Below, in pieces: positions 44,039 to 52,528 of a DNA stretch of 64,000 nt (position 1 is its first letter; each line of letters opens with the position of its first letter). Source of the DNA: an uncultured Prevotellaceae bacterium (lineage in GTDB: Bacteria; Bacteroidota; Bacteroidia; Bacteroidales; Bacteroidaceae). The position numbers and the translations under genes are program-made. The stretch lies in NCBI GenBank assembly GCA_902786665.1, contig CADADN010000008.1, forward strand, positions 23,734-87,733. Reading direction: 5' to 3'. Under the pieces are notes generated by a model. The model had not been told where the DNA came from. It was given only the letters and a program-made list of their open reading frames with translations, and searched no databases.

Positions 44039-45154
44039 CTATTTGAGAAATTCCTTGATTTTCTCCAGTGGGATGCCAAAATTGAAGTTGTCGCTTCCCA
44101 TGAGTTTGGCGAAATTGACTGCCACGACATTTCCTTTGTCATCTATGACAGGGCTTCCGCTCGACCCTTGCACGGTGGGAATGCTATAAGTGATTCTTTC
44201 TCCGTCAGGAGTCTGGGTGACCCTTCCGCTGGTCATTTGCACGCTGATGCCCTTTTCCGTGTTGGCGAGCATGAGCCCGGCGTTGTAGCCAATCATATAG
44301 AGTTGCTGGTCGATTTTTATCTTCTCTTCGGTAGACTTTCCGTTAAAATACTTCTTGTTGCCTTCCCCGGCGAACTTGAATACATAAGCCCCCTTTGGCG
44401 TTTTCTTGCTGTTGAGTTGGATGAGTGCAAGGTCTGTACCTTCCTTGTCCGACACTTTCACCACCTTGCAAGGGTTCTTCACCAGGAAATCTGAAGGTCC
44501 TTTGACTTTTTCCCCGTCATAGGAGATGCCGATGTTCGACACCGTGCTCACCTTGATGTTGTCCAAGCTGGCTCTCTGCAACTGGCGAACCGCTGCAGAC
44601 ACCTCGTCGTACATCTCCTTCAATTTCCTCTGCTCCTCCACAATTTGCCTTAGCTGAGATTCATCCCCGGCAATGACATTCCCGAAGAAATCGTAATCCA
44701 TGAACTGTGACTTCTGCGCCTCCAGCATATTGTATTTCGACTGTATCTGCCTTGCGGCCATGGCATATTGCATCAGCGAGGCTCTGACGATGTTTGCCAG
44801 CTGCGCTTTTAGTTGCTTGCTGTCCACATCCGTGAGGGCCACGTGCCTGTTGGTTACAAATTCCCCCTCTTCACTGACAAAAAACCCTGTGCCATTGAGC
44901 ATCTGTGCATTGGCCTTTGCCTCCTCCTCATTGGTGGTGAAGCCCTGCAAGTTGCCATTCTGGTCGATGCCGTTGAAGAAGAGTTGCTGCCCTCCTGGCA
45001 TCTCCACCTTATAATAGAATTTGTTGAGCACAAGCACAACCCCACTTTTTTGTTCCTCGAAAATCTCATCTGCAGTTTTCTTCCCACACGACGAGAGGAC
45101 GGTGGCACACACACCGGCAGCCAATACCATCCATTGCCATTTGATAGTTTTCAT
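44039..45154 (-). CDS. Trypsin-like lipoprotein with a large helical insert between His and Asp
   Basis: 371 residues from ATG 45154; lipobox LSSC at Cys23. The triad is visible: His104 in TNRHVALTD, Asp241 in GTDLALIQLN, Ser332 in QGSSGSPVIDDKG. His and Asp are 137 residues apart, about 90 more than in usual S1/HtrA domains. The insert is helical (IVRASLMQYAMAARQIQ, VEEQRKLKEMYDEVSAAVRQ). No PDZ domain follows. A surface or periplasmic protease with an inserted coiled-coil arm is likely. A TACTTTTG box at 45225-45218 (minus) could be its -7 element. Upstream ATGs to 45295 lie before that promoter and are unlikely starts. Confidence 0.85.
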   Translation of the reverse strand: MKTIKWQWMVLAAGVCATVLSSCGKKTADEIFEEQKSGVVLVLNKFYYKVEMPGGQQLFFNGIDQNGNLQGFTTNEEEAKANAQMLNGTGFFVSEEGEFVTNRHVALTDVDSKQLKAQLANIVRASLMQYAMAARQIQSKYNMLEAQKSQFMDYDFFGNVIAGDESQLRQIVEEQRKLKEMYDEVSAAVRQLQRASLDNIKVSTVSNIGISYDGEKVKGPSDFLVKNPCKVVKVSDKEGTDLALIQLNSKKTPKGAYVFKFAGEGNKKYFNGKSTEEKIKIDQQLYMIGYNAGLMLANTEKGISVQMTSGRVTQTPDGERITYSIPTVQGSSGSPVIDDKGNVVAVNFAKLMGSDNFNFGIPLEKIKEFLK

Positions 45155-45375
45155 TTCTTGTTGTTGATGATTTTCAAGCATTCGGGCAAAATCCGTGCCC
45201 ATTACGCTTCTCATCTGCAAAAGTAGCCATTTTGGTTTGAAAATGTCAGTTTTTTGCTTTTTTTTCAGACAGATTGACACTATGCAACAAATCAAAAAAT
45301 TTTATGCATCAAAAACGCAATAAAAAGGTATGTATGCAAGTTTGTATAAAAAAAATAAAAAAACCGTTAACAACA

Positions 45376-47232
45376 ATGTGTGGAATAGTAGGATACATCG
45401 GCACCCGTGAGGCCTATCCGATGCTGATAGAAGGTCTCAAGCGTTTGGAATATCGTGGTTATGACTCCGCCGGCGTGGCACTCATCAACGCCTCCGGAGC
45501 AATGAACATATACAAGGAAAAAGGCAAGGTTTCCAACCTTGAGAACCATGCTGCCAGCCATGACACCAGTGGAAATATCGGCATCGCCCACACACGTTGG
45601 GCCACACACGGCGAGCCTTCGTCGGTGAATGCCCACCCTCACCTGTCGGAAAGCGGTCGACTGGCATTGGTTCACAACGGAATCATAGAGAATTATGCCA
45701 ACATCAAGGAGTATCTCACCCATAAGGGATACCATTTCAAAAGCAGCACCGACACCGAAGTGTTGGTGCAACTGATAGAATTCGTGCAGCAGCGCTTCCA
45801 CCTTGACCTCGGATTGGCAGTGCTCTATGCCCTTCGTCGCGTGGTGGGAGCCTATGCCATCGCCGTGCTCGACCGCGAGCATCCTGAAGAGTTGATCTGC
45901 GCCCGCAAGAGCAGCCCTCTGGTTGTTGGTGTCGGCGAAGACAACAAGGAGTTCTTCCTAGCCTCCGACGCCCTTCCCATCGTGGGGTACACCAAGCACA
46001 TGGTCTATCTGAACGACGAGGAGGTGGCCGTCATCCACTGCGGCCAAGACATCACCATCCGCAACCTGTCCAACTCCCGTGACGTGGTGGCTGCCAACGT
46101 CCACGATGTTGACATGGATCTCGACAAGTTGGAGAAAGGTGGCTATCCTCATTACATGCTGAAGGAGATTTTCGAGCAACCACGCTGCATCTCCGACTGC
46201 ATGCGCGGCCGATTGCTCCCCGAAGAGCACCGCATCGTGCTCAGCGCCATCCATTTGCACCGCGAAAAGCTCTTGGGCGCCGGCCGGTTCATCATCGTGG
46301 CATGCGGGACATCGTGGCACGCGGGCCTTATCGGCAAACAGATGCTCGAGCAATTCTGCCAAGTGCCGGTGGAAGTGGAATACGCCAGCGAGTTCCGATA
46401 CCGCAACCCCGTCATAAGACCCGATGACATCGTGATAGCCATCTCACAAAGTGGTGAGACGGCCGACACGCTGGCTGCCTTCAACCTGGCAAAGGAGAAC
46501 GGCGCCCTGTGTTTCGGCATAGTCAACTCCGTAGGCTCAAGCATCGCCCGCGCCTCCGACACGGGCATATACATCCATGTCGGTCCGGAAATCGGTGTAG
46601 CCTCGACGAAAGCATTCACCGGCCAGGTGACAGTGCTGACGCTCTTCGCCCTCGCCTTGGGTCACGAGAAAGGCACCATCAAGCAAGACGTTTATGAACA
46701 GCACATTGACGAGTTGGCTCGCATCCCGGAGAAAATCAACCAAATACTTGAGAACAACGACAACATCCGCGACATCGCACGCACGCTGACCTATGCCCGC
46801 AACACACTCTACATGGGTCGAGGCATGAATTACCCCGTGGCATTGGAAGGTGCCTTGAAACTAAAGGAAATCAGTTACATACATGCCGAGGGTTACCCTG
46901 CCGCCGAGATGAAGCACGGCCCCATCGCATTGGTGGACGAGAATATGCCTGTGGTGTTTGTTGCAACCCACCATCGCCTATACAAGAAAATCATCAGCAA
47001 CATCCAAGAGGTGATAGCACGCAACGGGCGCATCATCGCAGTAGTGAGCGAAGGCGACCAAGATGTGAAACGCCTGGCATCATTTGTCATAGAGATTCCA
47101 GAAACATTGGAGACACTCGTCCCACTGCTTTCCGTCATCCCTCTTCAGCTGATAGCCTACCATGTGGCTGTGGTGAAAGGACTCAACGTCGACCAACCAC
47201 GCAACCTGGCAAAAAGCGTCACAGTGGAATAA
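45376..47232 (+). CDS. glmS: Glucosamine-fructose-6-phosphate aminotransferase GlmS
   Basis: 618 residues from ATG 45376. The N-terminal glutaminase starts with MCGIVGYIG (Cys2 nucleophile) and has AHTRWATHGEPS. Two SIS sugar-isomerase domains follow (IVACGTSWHAGLIGKQMLEQ, IAISQSGETADTLAA, GRGMNYPVALEGALKLKEIS). The C-terminus LAKSVTVE is the expected GlmS tail. It makes glucosamine-6-phosphate for UDP-GlcNAc, feeding peptidoglycan, LPS and the glycans encoded in this window. No ribozyme is expected and none was seen. The glmS stop is 16 nt from the convergent rfbC stop. Confidence 0.97.
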   Translation: MCGIVGYIGTREAYPMLIEGLKRLEYRGYDSAGVALINASGAMNIYKEKGKVSNLENHAASHDTSGNIGIAHTRWATHGEPSSVNAHPHLSESGRLALVHNGIIENYANIKEYLTHKGYHFKSSTDTEVLVQLIEFVQQRFHLDLGLAVLYALRRVVGAYAIAVLDREHPEELICARKSSPLVVGVGEDNKEFFLASDALPIVGYTKHMVYLNDEEVAVIHCGQDITIRNLSNSRDVVAANVHDVDMDLDKLEKGGYPHYMLKEIFEQPRCISDCMRGRLLPEEHRIVLSAIHLHREKLLGAGRFIIVACGTSWHAGLIGKQMLEQFCQVPVEVEYASEFRYRNPVIRPDDIVIAISQSGETADTLAAFNLAKENGALCFGIVNSVGSSIARASDTGIYIHVGPEIGVASTKAFTGQVTVLTLFALALGHEKGTIKQDVYEQHIDELARIPEKINQILENNDNIRDIARTLTYARNTLYMGRGMNYPVALEGALKLKEISYIHAEGYPAAEMKHGPIALVDENMPVVFVATHHRLYKKIISNIQEVIARNGRIIAVVSEGDQDVKRLASFVIEIPETLETLVPLLSVIPLQLIAYHVAVVKGLNVDQPRNLAKSVTVE

Positions 47233-47248
47233 GGGTATCGAAAAACTG

Positions 47249-47818
47249 TCAATAAAGGCTCACATTGAAATCAAAAGGAGAATCGATGTCCTTGAATATG
47301 GGATTGACTTTGTCTTTCTGCGAGAGTATGATGTCGCTTTCAGGAATACGCCAGTCAATGGCCAGGTCGGGGTCGTCCCACGCTATGCCTCCCTCACTCT
47401 CGGGATGGTAGAACTCGTCGCATTTGTATTGGAAGACAGCCTCTTCCGAAAGGACGACAAACCCATGGGCGAAACCGCGAGGAATGAACAACTGGAGCCG
47501 GTTCTCACCAGACAGTTCCACGACGACATGCTTCCCATAAGTGGGTGAACCTTTCCTGATGTCCACTGCGACATCAAGCACCCTGCCCTTGAGCACCCTC
47601 ACCAGTTTGCTCTGTGTGAAAGGCCATTTTTGGAAATGCAGCCCTCTCAACACGCCATACGCCGAACGGCTCTCATTATCCTGCACGAAAGTGATTTCCC
47701 TCACTTGCTTGTCGAAATCACGCTTGGAATAAGACTCGAAAAAATATCCTCTTCCATCCTCGAACACGCGTGGTTTCAACACCACCACGCCATTTATCTC
47801 TGTTTGTATTGTTTCCAT
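47249..47818 (-). CDS. rfbC: dTDP-4-dehydrorhamnose 3,5-epimerase RfbC
   Basis: 189 residues from ATG 47818. Contains YFFESYSKRDFDKQVREITF, YGVLRGLHFQK (catalytic His), DVAVDIRKGSPTYGKHV and RLQLFIPRGFAHGF, all RmlC hallmarks. It makes dTDP-L-rhamnose precursor from dTDP-4-keto-6-deoxyglucose. No rfbA, rfbB or rfbD is nearby, so those steps must be encoded elsewhere. A minus-strand TACCTTTG box at 47911-47904 gives a leader of about 80 nt. Confidence 0.95.
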   Translation of the reverse strand: METIQTEINGVVVLKPRVFEDGRGYFFESYSKRDFDKQVREITFVQDNESRSAYGVLRGLHFQKWPFTQSKLVRVLKGRVLDVAVDIRKGSPTYGKHVVVELSGENRLQLFIPRGFAHGFVVLSEEAVFQYKCDEFYHPESEGGIAWDDPDLAIDWRIPESDIILSQKDKVNPIFKDIDSPFDFNVSLY

Positions 47819-47959
47819 TTTTCTGTTATTAATGACGCACAATGCCACACGCCAACAAACAGGGTTGCGGCACCATGCCATATTACTGTAGCAAAAGGCG
47901 GTGCAAAGGTACGAAAAAAAAGGCATACGGCGAAAGAGACCAATGTTTTTCACTTGTTA

Positions 47960-47991
47960 TTTGCATGGGAAAAGCAATATTGCTATCTTTG
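47960..47991 (+). promoter_or_regulatory. Bacteroidetes promoter for the GDPD gene
   Basis: TTTG at 47960-47963, 20-nt spacer, TATCTTTG at 47984-47991. The start near 47997 excludes longer frames beginning at 47842 and selects ATG 48010. Confidence 0.75.
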
Positions 47992-48009
47992 CATATCAAT
48001 CACATCTAT

Positions 48010-48885
48010 ATGGAGAGTATGCATCCCACATCACGGCAACGACAAACAGGGCGCAAGAGCGGCAAGCACCGTGCTTTGCTCTTCCTTGCACTTCTTGCGC
48101 TCTGTTTGTCATTCCTGTCCTGTTTTCAGGATGATGAATCGGATGACAACACGCCCGTTGTGATTCCGGAAGGGTTTGTCTGTGTGGCACACAGAGGCTA
48201 TCATCCAAAGGGCGTGGCAGAAAACTCCGCATTGGCCTATCGTCATGCCAAGTTTGCCGGCTTCGACTACGGTGAGACCGACATCCAATGGACGAAAGAC
48301 GACATCCCTGTGTGCTGCCATGACGAGTTTTTCATAGACAACACAACGAAAGACAGCATTCACATCAGAAGACATACCTTTGAGGAACTGAAAAGATTTG
48401 ACTATCATGGCACATCCATATCCTCCTTGCAAGAAGTGATGGACACTTGCAAACGTTATGGATTAGGCTTATACCTAGACCGTTTCACCGCTTTCAGCAA
48501 AGAGCGAAGGGAAAGGATATTCGCAATGATTGATGATTTTGGGAAGGATAAAGTTTGTTACATTTTCAGCAACCGCGAGAAAGAGGGCATAAAGCAAGTG
48601 TTGGAGTTCGACTCTTGCGCCACCATCGCCCTTCTCCATTTCCAGCGCATCGACCAGGAATTGATTGATTTTGCCAATTCCATCAGCACCTCCACCAACA
48701 AAATCATCTTGGACGTGGACCACACTACCAACCCCGTCACGGTGCTGCAGCAGTATGGACAAGCGCTCAAACCCAATGTCAATTATAGTGTGTTCACCAT
48801 CAACAACAAAAGAACTTTCAAGGAATACCTCCCGCACGTCGTTTCCATCACATCAGACCTATTGTCAACAGGAAATCTGAAATGA
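48010..48885 (+). CDS. Glycerophosphodiester phosphodiesterase lipoprotein
   Basis: About 291 residues; N-terminal hydrophobic segment ALLFLALLALCLSFLSC provides a lipobox. The GDPD core shows FVCVAHRGYHPKGVAENSAL, GETDIQWTKDDIPVCCHDEF and LGLYLDRFTAFSKERRERI. It hydrolyses glycerophosphodiesters from phospholipids to release glycerol-3-phosphate. Start chosen from the promoter; ATG 48019 is a second possibility. Convergent with the DUF4886 gene. Confidence 0.88.
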   Translation: MESMHPTSRQRQTGRKSGKHRALLFLALLALCLSFLSCFQDDESDDNTPVVIPEGFVCVAHRGYHPKGVAENSALAYRHAKFAGFDYGETDIQWTKDDIPVCCHDEFFIDNTTKDSIHIRRHTFEELKRFDYHGTSISSLQEVMDTCKRYGLGLYLDRFTAFSKERRERIFAMIDDFGKDKVCYIFSNREKEGIKQVLEFDSCATIALLHFQRIDQELIDFANSISTSTNKIILDVDHTTNPVTVLQQYGQALKPNVNYSVFTINNKRTFKEYLPHVVSITSDLLSTGNLK

Positions 48886-48943
48886 ACCGATGAAGATTGT
48901 TAGGTCATAGAAAAACCAGGAAAAACAGCCCCCCAAGAAGCCA

Positions 48944-49900
48944 TCATTGTCCCGTTGTTGTTTCGAAGGGTTTTTCAGCAGCCCAGAATGCACATTGCTT
49001 GCAAATTCTCTCATTTGAAGAGTCAACGGCCATCGCTCCTCTTGCATCAGCCTCTTCGGGAGTCAGCTCATAAATGACAGGATTGTCAAGGATGCTCCTT
49101 TTGGCAAATGTAGAGAGAAGTCCCTCGTACAAAGCACACGTGGCAACGAATTTTCCCACGCCATTACACATATGCCAGTTGTCTCTTGTGAGATACATCC
49201 CATTGTCAAGGCCCTGATTTCTTGCATTTTGAACGGCAGTCCCCACAGGCAGCACCTTAACGCCATAGTCACTTGCAATCTTTTTGGCACACGAAATGTT
49301 GCCTTTCCACTCGGTTTCCGTGGCCTTGGCTGTATGGGTCCATGGCAGCATGTATGCCAATTGCAACTGAGGATTGGGGCAATTGCTTCTAATGGCTTCA
49401 ATCAATTTTGGCAGATTGTTTTCAAAACCATACCACTTGTAGGAAGCATCACTGTTTTGCAGGATCACACACACATCCCAAGGCTGGTTCAACACATCTT
49501 TAAGAGGACCTGCAACGTTCATCTTAATGGCTCCTGCCATCCGGTAAATAGACCTTTCAGTGCCACTTTCCAACGTCTCAAGCCATTCTGCCAGACCACC
49601 GCCACTTATCATGCCATTGTAAACACAAAAACGATTGCGATCCAGTTCCGCACCATCCGCAACCTCCTTCAAGTAAGCCGTGGCATCGCCAGAAAAACTA
49701 TTGCCGAGTATGAGGACACGCAAGGTGTCTCCCTCAAAATTCAAACGTCCCTTGTAACCTTCGAAAAAATCTTCTTTTTCAGAACCTTCCACCATTTCAT
49801 CAGATTTGGAAGAACTGCATGCACCAATCGTCATCACAACAAAGGCGACGACCATCCACCCAAAGAAAAATTTGGGATAATAAACAGGACTCTTTTTCAT
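48944..49900 (-). CDS. DUF4886 family SGNH-like lipoprotein
   Basis: 318 residues from ATG 49900; lipobox IGAC followed by SSSKSDEM. The SGNH-like block RVLILGNSFSGDATAYLKEV is typical of DUF4886; other blocks include DVCVILQNSDASYKW and TRDNWHMCNGVGK. A hydrolase on surface glycans is possible. The promoter -7 box (minus, 49913-49906) ends 5 nt from the ATG, giving a nearly leaderless message. Confidence 0.8.
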   Translation of the reverse strand: MKKSPVYYPKFFFGWMVVAFVVMTIGACSSSKSDEMVEGSEKEDFFEGYKGRLNFEGDTLRVLILGNSFSGDATAYLKEVADGAELDRNRFCVYNGMISGGGLAEWLETLESGTERSIYRMAGAIKMNVAGPLKDVLNQPWDVCVILQNSDASYKWYGFENNLPKLIEAIRSNCPNPQLQLAYMLPWTHTAKATETEWKGNISCAKKIASDYGVKVLPVGTAVQNARNQGLDNGMYLTRDNWHMCNGVGKFVATCALYEGLLSTFAKRSILDNPVIYELTPEEADARGAMAVDSSNERICKQCAFWAAEKPFETTTGQ

Positions 49901-49905
49901 AGCTG

Positions 49906-49936
49906 CAAAGGTAATACATTTTGGCTTCAATCCAAA
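49906..49936 (-). promoter_or_regulatory. Promoter abutting the DUF4886 gene
   Basis: On the minus strand: TTTG (49936-49933), 19-nt spacer, TACCTTTG (49913-49906), then ATG at 49900. Both elements match. Confidence 0.75.
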
Positions 49937-50018
49937 AGAACTTGATTAATATTTGTCTGTCCTACACCTTTCTGCCAATCTCTCTCTTTTGTTGCCACCT
50001 TCGTTTTTAAAGCAATAA

Positions 50019-50050
50019 TTTGTGTATTTCCCATAGTTTTTGTACTTTTG
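50019..50050 (+). promoter_or_regulatory. Promoter of the surface polysaccharide operon
   Basis: TTTG at 50019-50022, 20-nt spacer, TACTTTTG at 50043-50050. The predicted start near 50056 leaves a leader of about 170 nt before the LicD gene. Confidence 0.8.
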
Positions 50051-50113
50051 CATTCGCAAAAATACGAAAATCTGCGGGACGGCTATCCATAACCATCCTA
50101 AATGTGGCTTTTT

Positions 50114-50195
50114 CCGTATGATATGCAAAAAAACGCCATTCCTCCTTTCATCCTTTTTGCTTCTGCAAAGAGGAGGGATTTTTGTATGCATACGG
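50114..50195 (+). promoter_or_regulatory. Nested inverted repeats in the polysaccharide operon leader
   Basis: Three nested pairs: CCGTATG (50114-50120) with CATACGG (50189-50195); CCTCCT (50141-50146) with AGGAGG (50171-50176); TTTGC (50156-50160) with GCAAA (50165-50169). The inner part is followed by GGATTTTT. A folded leader with a possible attenuator is suggested; no antiterminator gene (UpxY/NusG-like) is present in the operon. The 49901-50226 gap otherwise holds only the two promoters. Confidence 0.45.
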
Positions 50196-50226
50196 CAAAG
50201 GCCAACCATCATCAAGATTGACAGAA

Positions 50227-51036
50227 ATGGCATTCAATACGGGTGAGACCCCAGAGGAATTGCGGGCGACCTACAATCCTGACGGCTCTGTCCTAAGAAA
50301 AGTCCAAGAGCGTCTTTTGGAAATGTTGCTCTATCTCGATGAAGTCTGCAAGGCCATTGATGTTCCCTACAGGCTTGATGGCGGCAATGTCTTGGGGGCC
50401 ATCCGCCATCAAGGCTTCATCCCTTGGGACGACGACATGGATGTCGTGGTGGAGTACAAATACTACGACAAGTTATGCAATTATCTGGCCACGCACCCCC
50501 ACCCCCGATTCGCTTTTCAAAGCCCTGAGACCGACAAGGGCTATTTCCGTTTTTGGAACACGCTTCGTGACACGAAAAGTGAATACATCCACAAGAAGAA
50601 GAACGCCCTGAATGATGCTTTCGAATACCGGGGCCTTCAAGTGGACATTTTCTGCTATCATCCGGGAATGATACCTTTCCTTCATCGCATCGGCTCGCTT
50701 TTTTACCAATATGCCATCATGAAGGGCATCAACCATTCCTTTTCTTTCGCCAAGTCCATGTTTTGGCTGCAACGCCGCATCATCAACCCCGTGTTCTATT
50801 TCATTTCCCGGCATTTTGGCAACAAGAGCCGCTACATGCATGGCTACGGGGCCACTTTCCCCTATCAATATCCCAAGACAGCGTTGTTGCCCCACGGCGA
50901 ATTGGAATTTGAGGGCCATGTATTTCCCGGCCCGGCAGACCCGGCGGCGTTTTGCAGGATACAGTATGGCAATTTCATGGACTTGCCTCCAAAAGACAAG
51001 CGTAAGCACCATGATGTAGATTATGTGTTTTATTGA
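50227..51036 (+). CDS. LicD family phosphotransferase
   Basis: 269 residues from ATG 50227. The LicD/nucleotidyltransferase-like core GAIRHQGFIPWDDDMDVVVE carries the conserved DDDMD metal site. Other features: VPYRLDGGNVL, GLQVDIFCYHPG. LicD proteins transfer phosphocholine or similar phosphodiester-linked groups to surface glycans. Together with the nucleotidyltransferase at 58995 this hints at a phosphodiester decoration. First gene of the plus-strand operon; a longer frame from 50182 would start inside the leader hairpin and is not preferred. Confidence 0.85.
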   Translation: MAFNTGETPEELRATYNPDGSVLRKVQERLLEMLLYLDEVCKAIDVPYRLDGGNVLGAIRHQGFIPWDDDMDVVVEYKYYDKLCNYLATHPHPRFAFQSPETDKGYFRFWNTLRDTKSEYIHKKKNALNDAFEYRGLQVDIFCYHPGMIPFLHRIGSLFYQYAIMKGINHSFSFAKSMFWLQRRIINPVFYFISRHFGNKSRYMHGYGATFPYQYPKTALLPHGELEFEGHVFPGPADPAAFCRIQYGNFMDLPPKDKRKHHDVDYVFY

Positions 51037-51075
51037 GGCTTGCCCGAAACGTCTCGCATACCAAATTCTCCTTTA

Positions 51076-52521
51076 ATGTCCACACTGAAGCGAAACCTGG
51101 TCTGGAACACCCTTCTCACCATCTCCGGGTATGTCTTCCCCCTGCTGACCTTTCCCTATGTCACAAGGGTGCTAGGAGCGGAGAATTTCGGAATGGCGAA
51201 TTTCGCGCTTAGCGTGGTGGATTACGCCATCCTGTTCTCCATGTTGGGCATCACCGCCATCGGTGCGCGATACATCCCCCAATGCAACGAGGACAAGGCG
51301 AAGCGTGACGACGTGTTCAGCCATTTGGTCACCATCCACATCCTGTTGTCGGTTGCCATCCTTCTTGTCTACACCGCTTGTGTGTTCCTCGTCCCCCAGT
51401 TGGCAGCACACAAGATGCTCTACTTCGTTGGTGCCTCGAAAATCGTGGTGAACATCTTTTTGGTGGAGTGGCTGTTCCAGGGGATGCAGGATTTTCGTTA
51501 CATCACATTGCGCACGCTGGTCATCCGCACACTGTATGTAGCAAGTGTTTTCATTTTTGTAAGGGAGAGCGACGATTACGACAACTATTTCTACGTCACC
51601 ATCGCCCAGGTGGCGCTGAACGCTGTCATCAATTGGAAATACGCCCGCAAATACGTGAGATTCAAGTTTTCACTCAAAGGCTGCAAGGAATATGTATTTC
51701 CCGTTTTCTCCATGGGCATCAACAGGATACTCTTGTCATTCTACGTCACTTTCAATCCCATCTTCTTAGGTTTGTTGTGTGGGAATGAGGCGGTAGGCCA
51801 TTTTTCGGTAGCCACTCGCCTTTATGGCATTTTCCTGTCGTTCCTGGGTGCCTACAACGGGGTCTTCGTCCCTCACCTCAACTCGTTGTTGGGGAAGAAC
51901 GACCTCAAGCAGTTTCGCAAGATGGTGGGTCTCTCCTTCGAGATTGTCAGTTTCGTAGCCATACCCATCATCGTCTTGGGTTCATGCCTTGCACCGGAGA
52001 TCATCAGGTTGCTGGCTGGCGCAGGTTACGAGCGCGCCGTATTACCCTTCCAAATCGTCCTATGGCAGGTGTTGTTCGTAGGGCTGGCTCAAATCTTGGA
52101 GAATCAAATACTGTTGTCACTGAAGAAATTCAAGGAGGTGCTGGCCTGCACGGCAATCTGCACCACCCTGTCCGTTTTCATCCTGTTGTTCTTCACCAGG
52201 CGCTATGCCGAGGTGGCTTCTGCCTACGCCGTTGCCATACCTCATTTCCTGGAAGCCTTCCTGCTGTATTATTATGCACAGAAAGCCATCCCCATGGACT
52301 TCCCCGTAAAACGGTACGTTGTCACCACGTTGGCTTGTCTTCCGATGGTGGGAATGTGTTTCGCATCAAGGTTGTTCTTGACAGACTATCGCTTGATACT
52401 TGGCGTATGCCTCACCATCTCCGCCATCTATTACCTGACGGTGATGTGCTGGGTGGTGAAAGACCAGTTTCTCATCAGCCAACTCAAGCGTATTCCTCTC
52501 CCACATATGAAATCTACATAG
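51076..52521 (+). CDS. wzx: Polysaccharide flippase (Wzx-like, MATE/MOP superfamily)
   Basis: 481 residues from ATG 51076; about 12-14 hydrophobic helices. N-terminus KRNLVWNTLLTISGYVFPLL then FPYVTRVLGAENFGMANFAL is the PST/Wzx signature. It flips lipid-linked repeat units across the inner membrane for the polymerase at 53198. ATG 51040 in frame lies close behind the LicD stop and lacks helix character. Confidence 0.92.
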   Translation: MSTLKRNLVWNTLLTISGYVFPLLTFPYVTRVLGAENFGMANFALSVVDYAILFSMLGITAIGARYIPQCNEDKAKRDDVFSHLVTIHILLSVAILLVYTACVFLVPQLAAHKMLYFVGASKIVVNIFLVEWLFQGMQDFRYITLRTLVIRTLYVASVFIFVRESDDYDNYFYVTIAQVALNAVINWKYARKYVRFKFSLKGCKEYVFPVFSMGINRILLSFYVTFNPIFLGLLCGNEAVGHFSVATRLYGIFLSFLGAYNGVFVPHLNSLLGKNDLKQFRKMVGLSFEIVSFVAIPIIVLGSCLAPEIIRLLAGAGYERAVLPFQIVLWQVLFVGLAQILENQILLSLKKFKEVLACTAICTTLSVFILLFFTRRYAEVASAYAVAIPHFLEAFLLYYYAQKAIPMDFPVKRYVVTTLACLPMVGMCFASRLFLTDYRLILGVCLTISAIYYLTVMCWVVKDQFLISQLKRIPLPHMKST

Positions 52522-52528
52522 CCATGCG

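Noticed and set aside
45274-45375. A longer GlmS start at 45274
   Set aside because: GlmS needs Cys at position 2 after Met removal; MCGIVGY at 45376 is the proper start. The upstream extension is Lys-rich and overlaps the promoter region of the opposite gene.
45296-45375. glmS ribozyme or riboswitch upstream of glmS
   Set aside because: The leader is short and AT-rich with no visible pseudoknot pattern, and glmS ribozymes are characteristic of Gram-positive bacteria.
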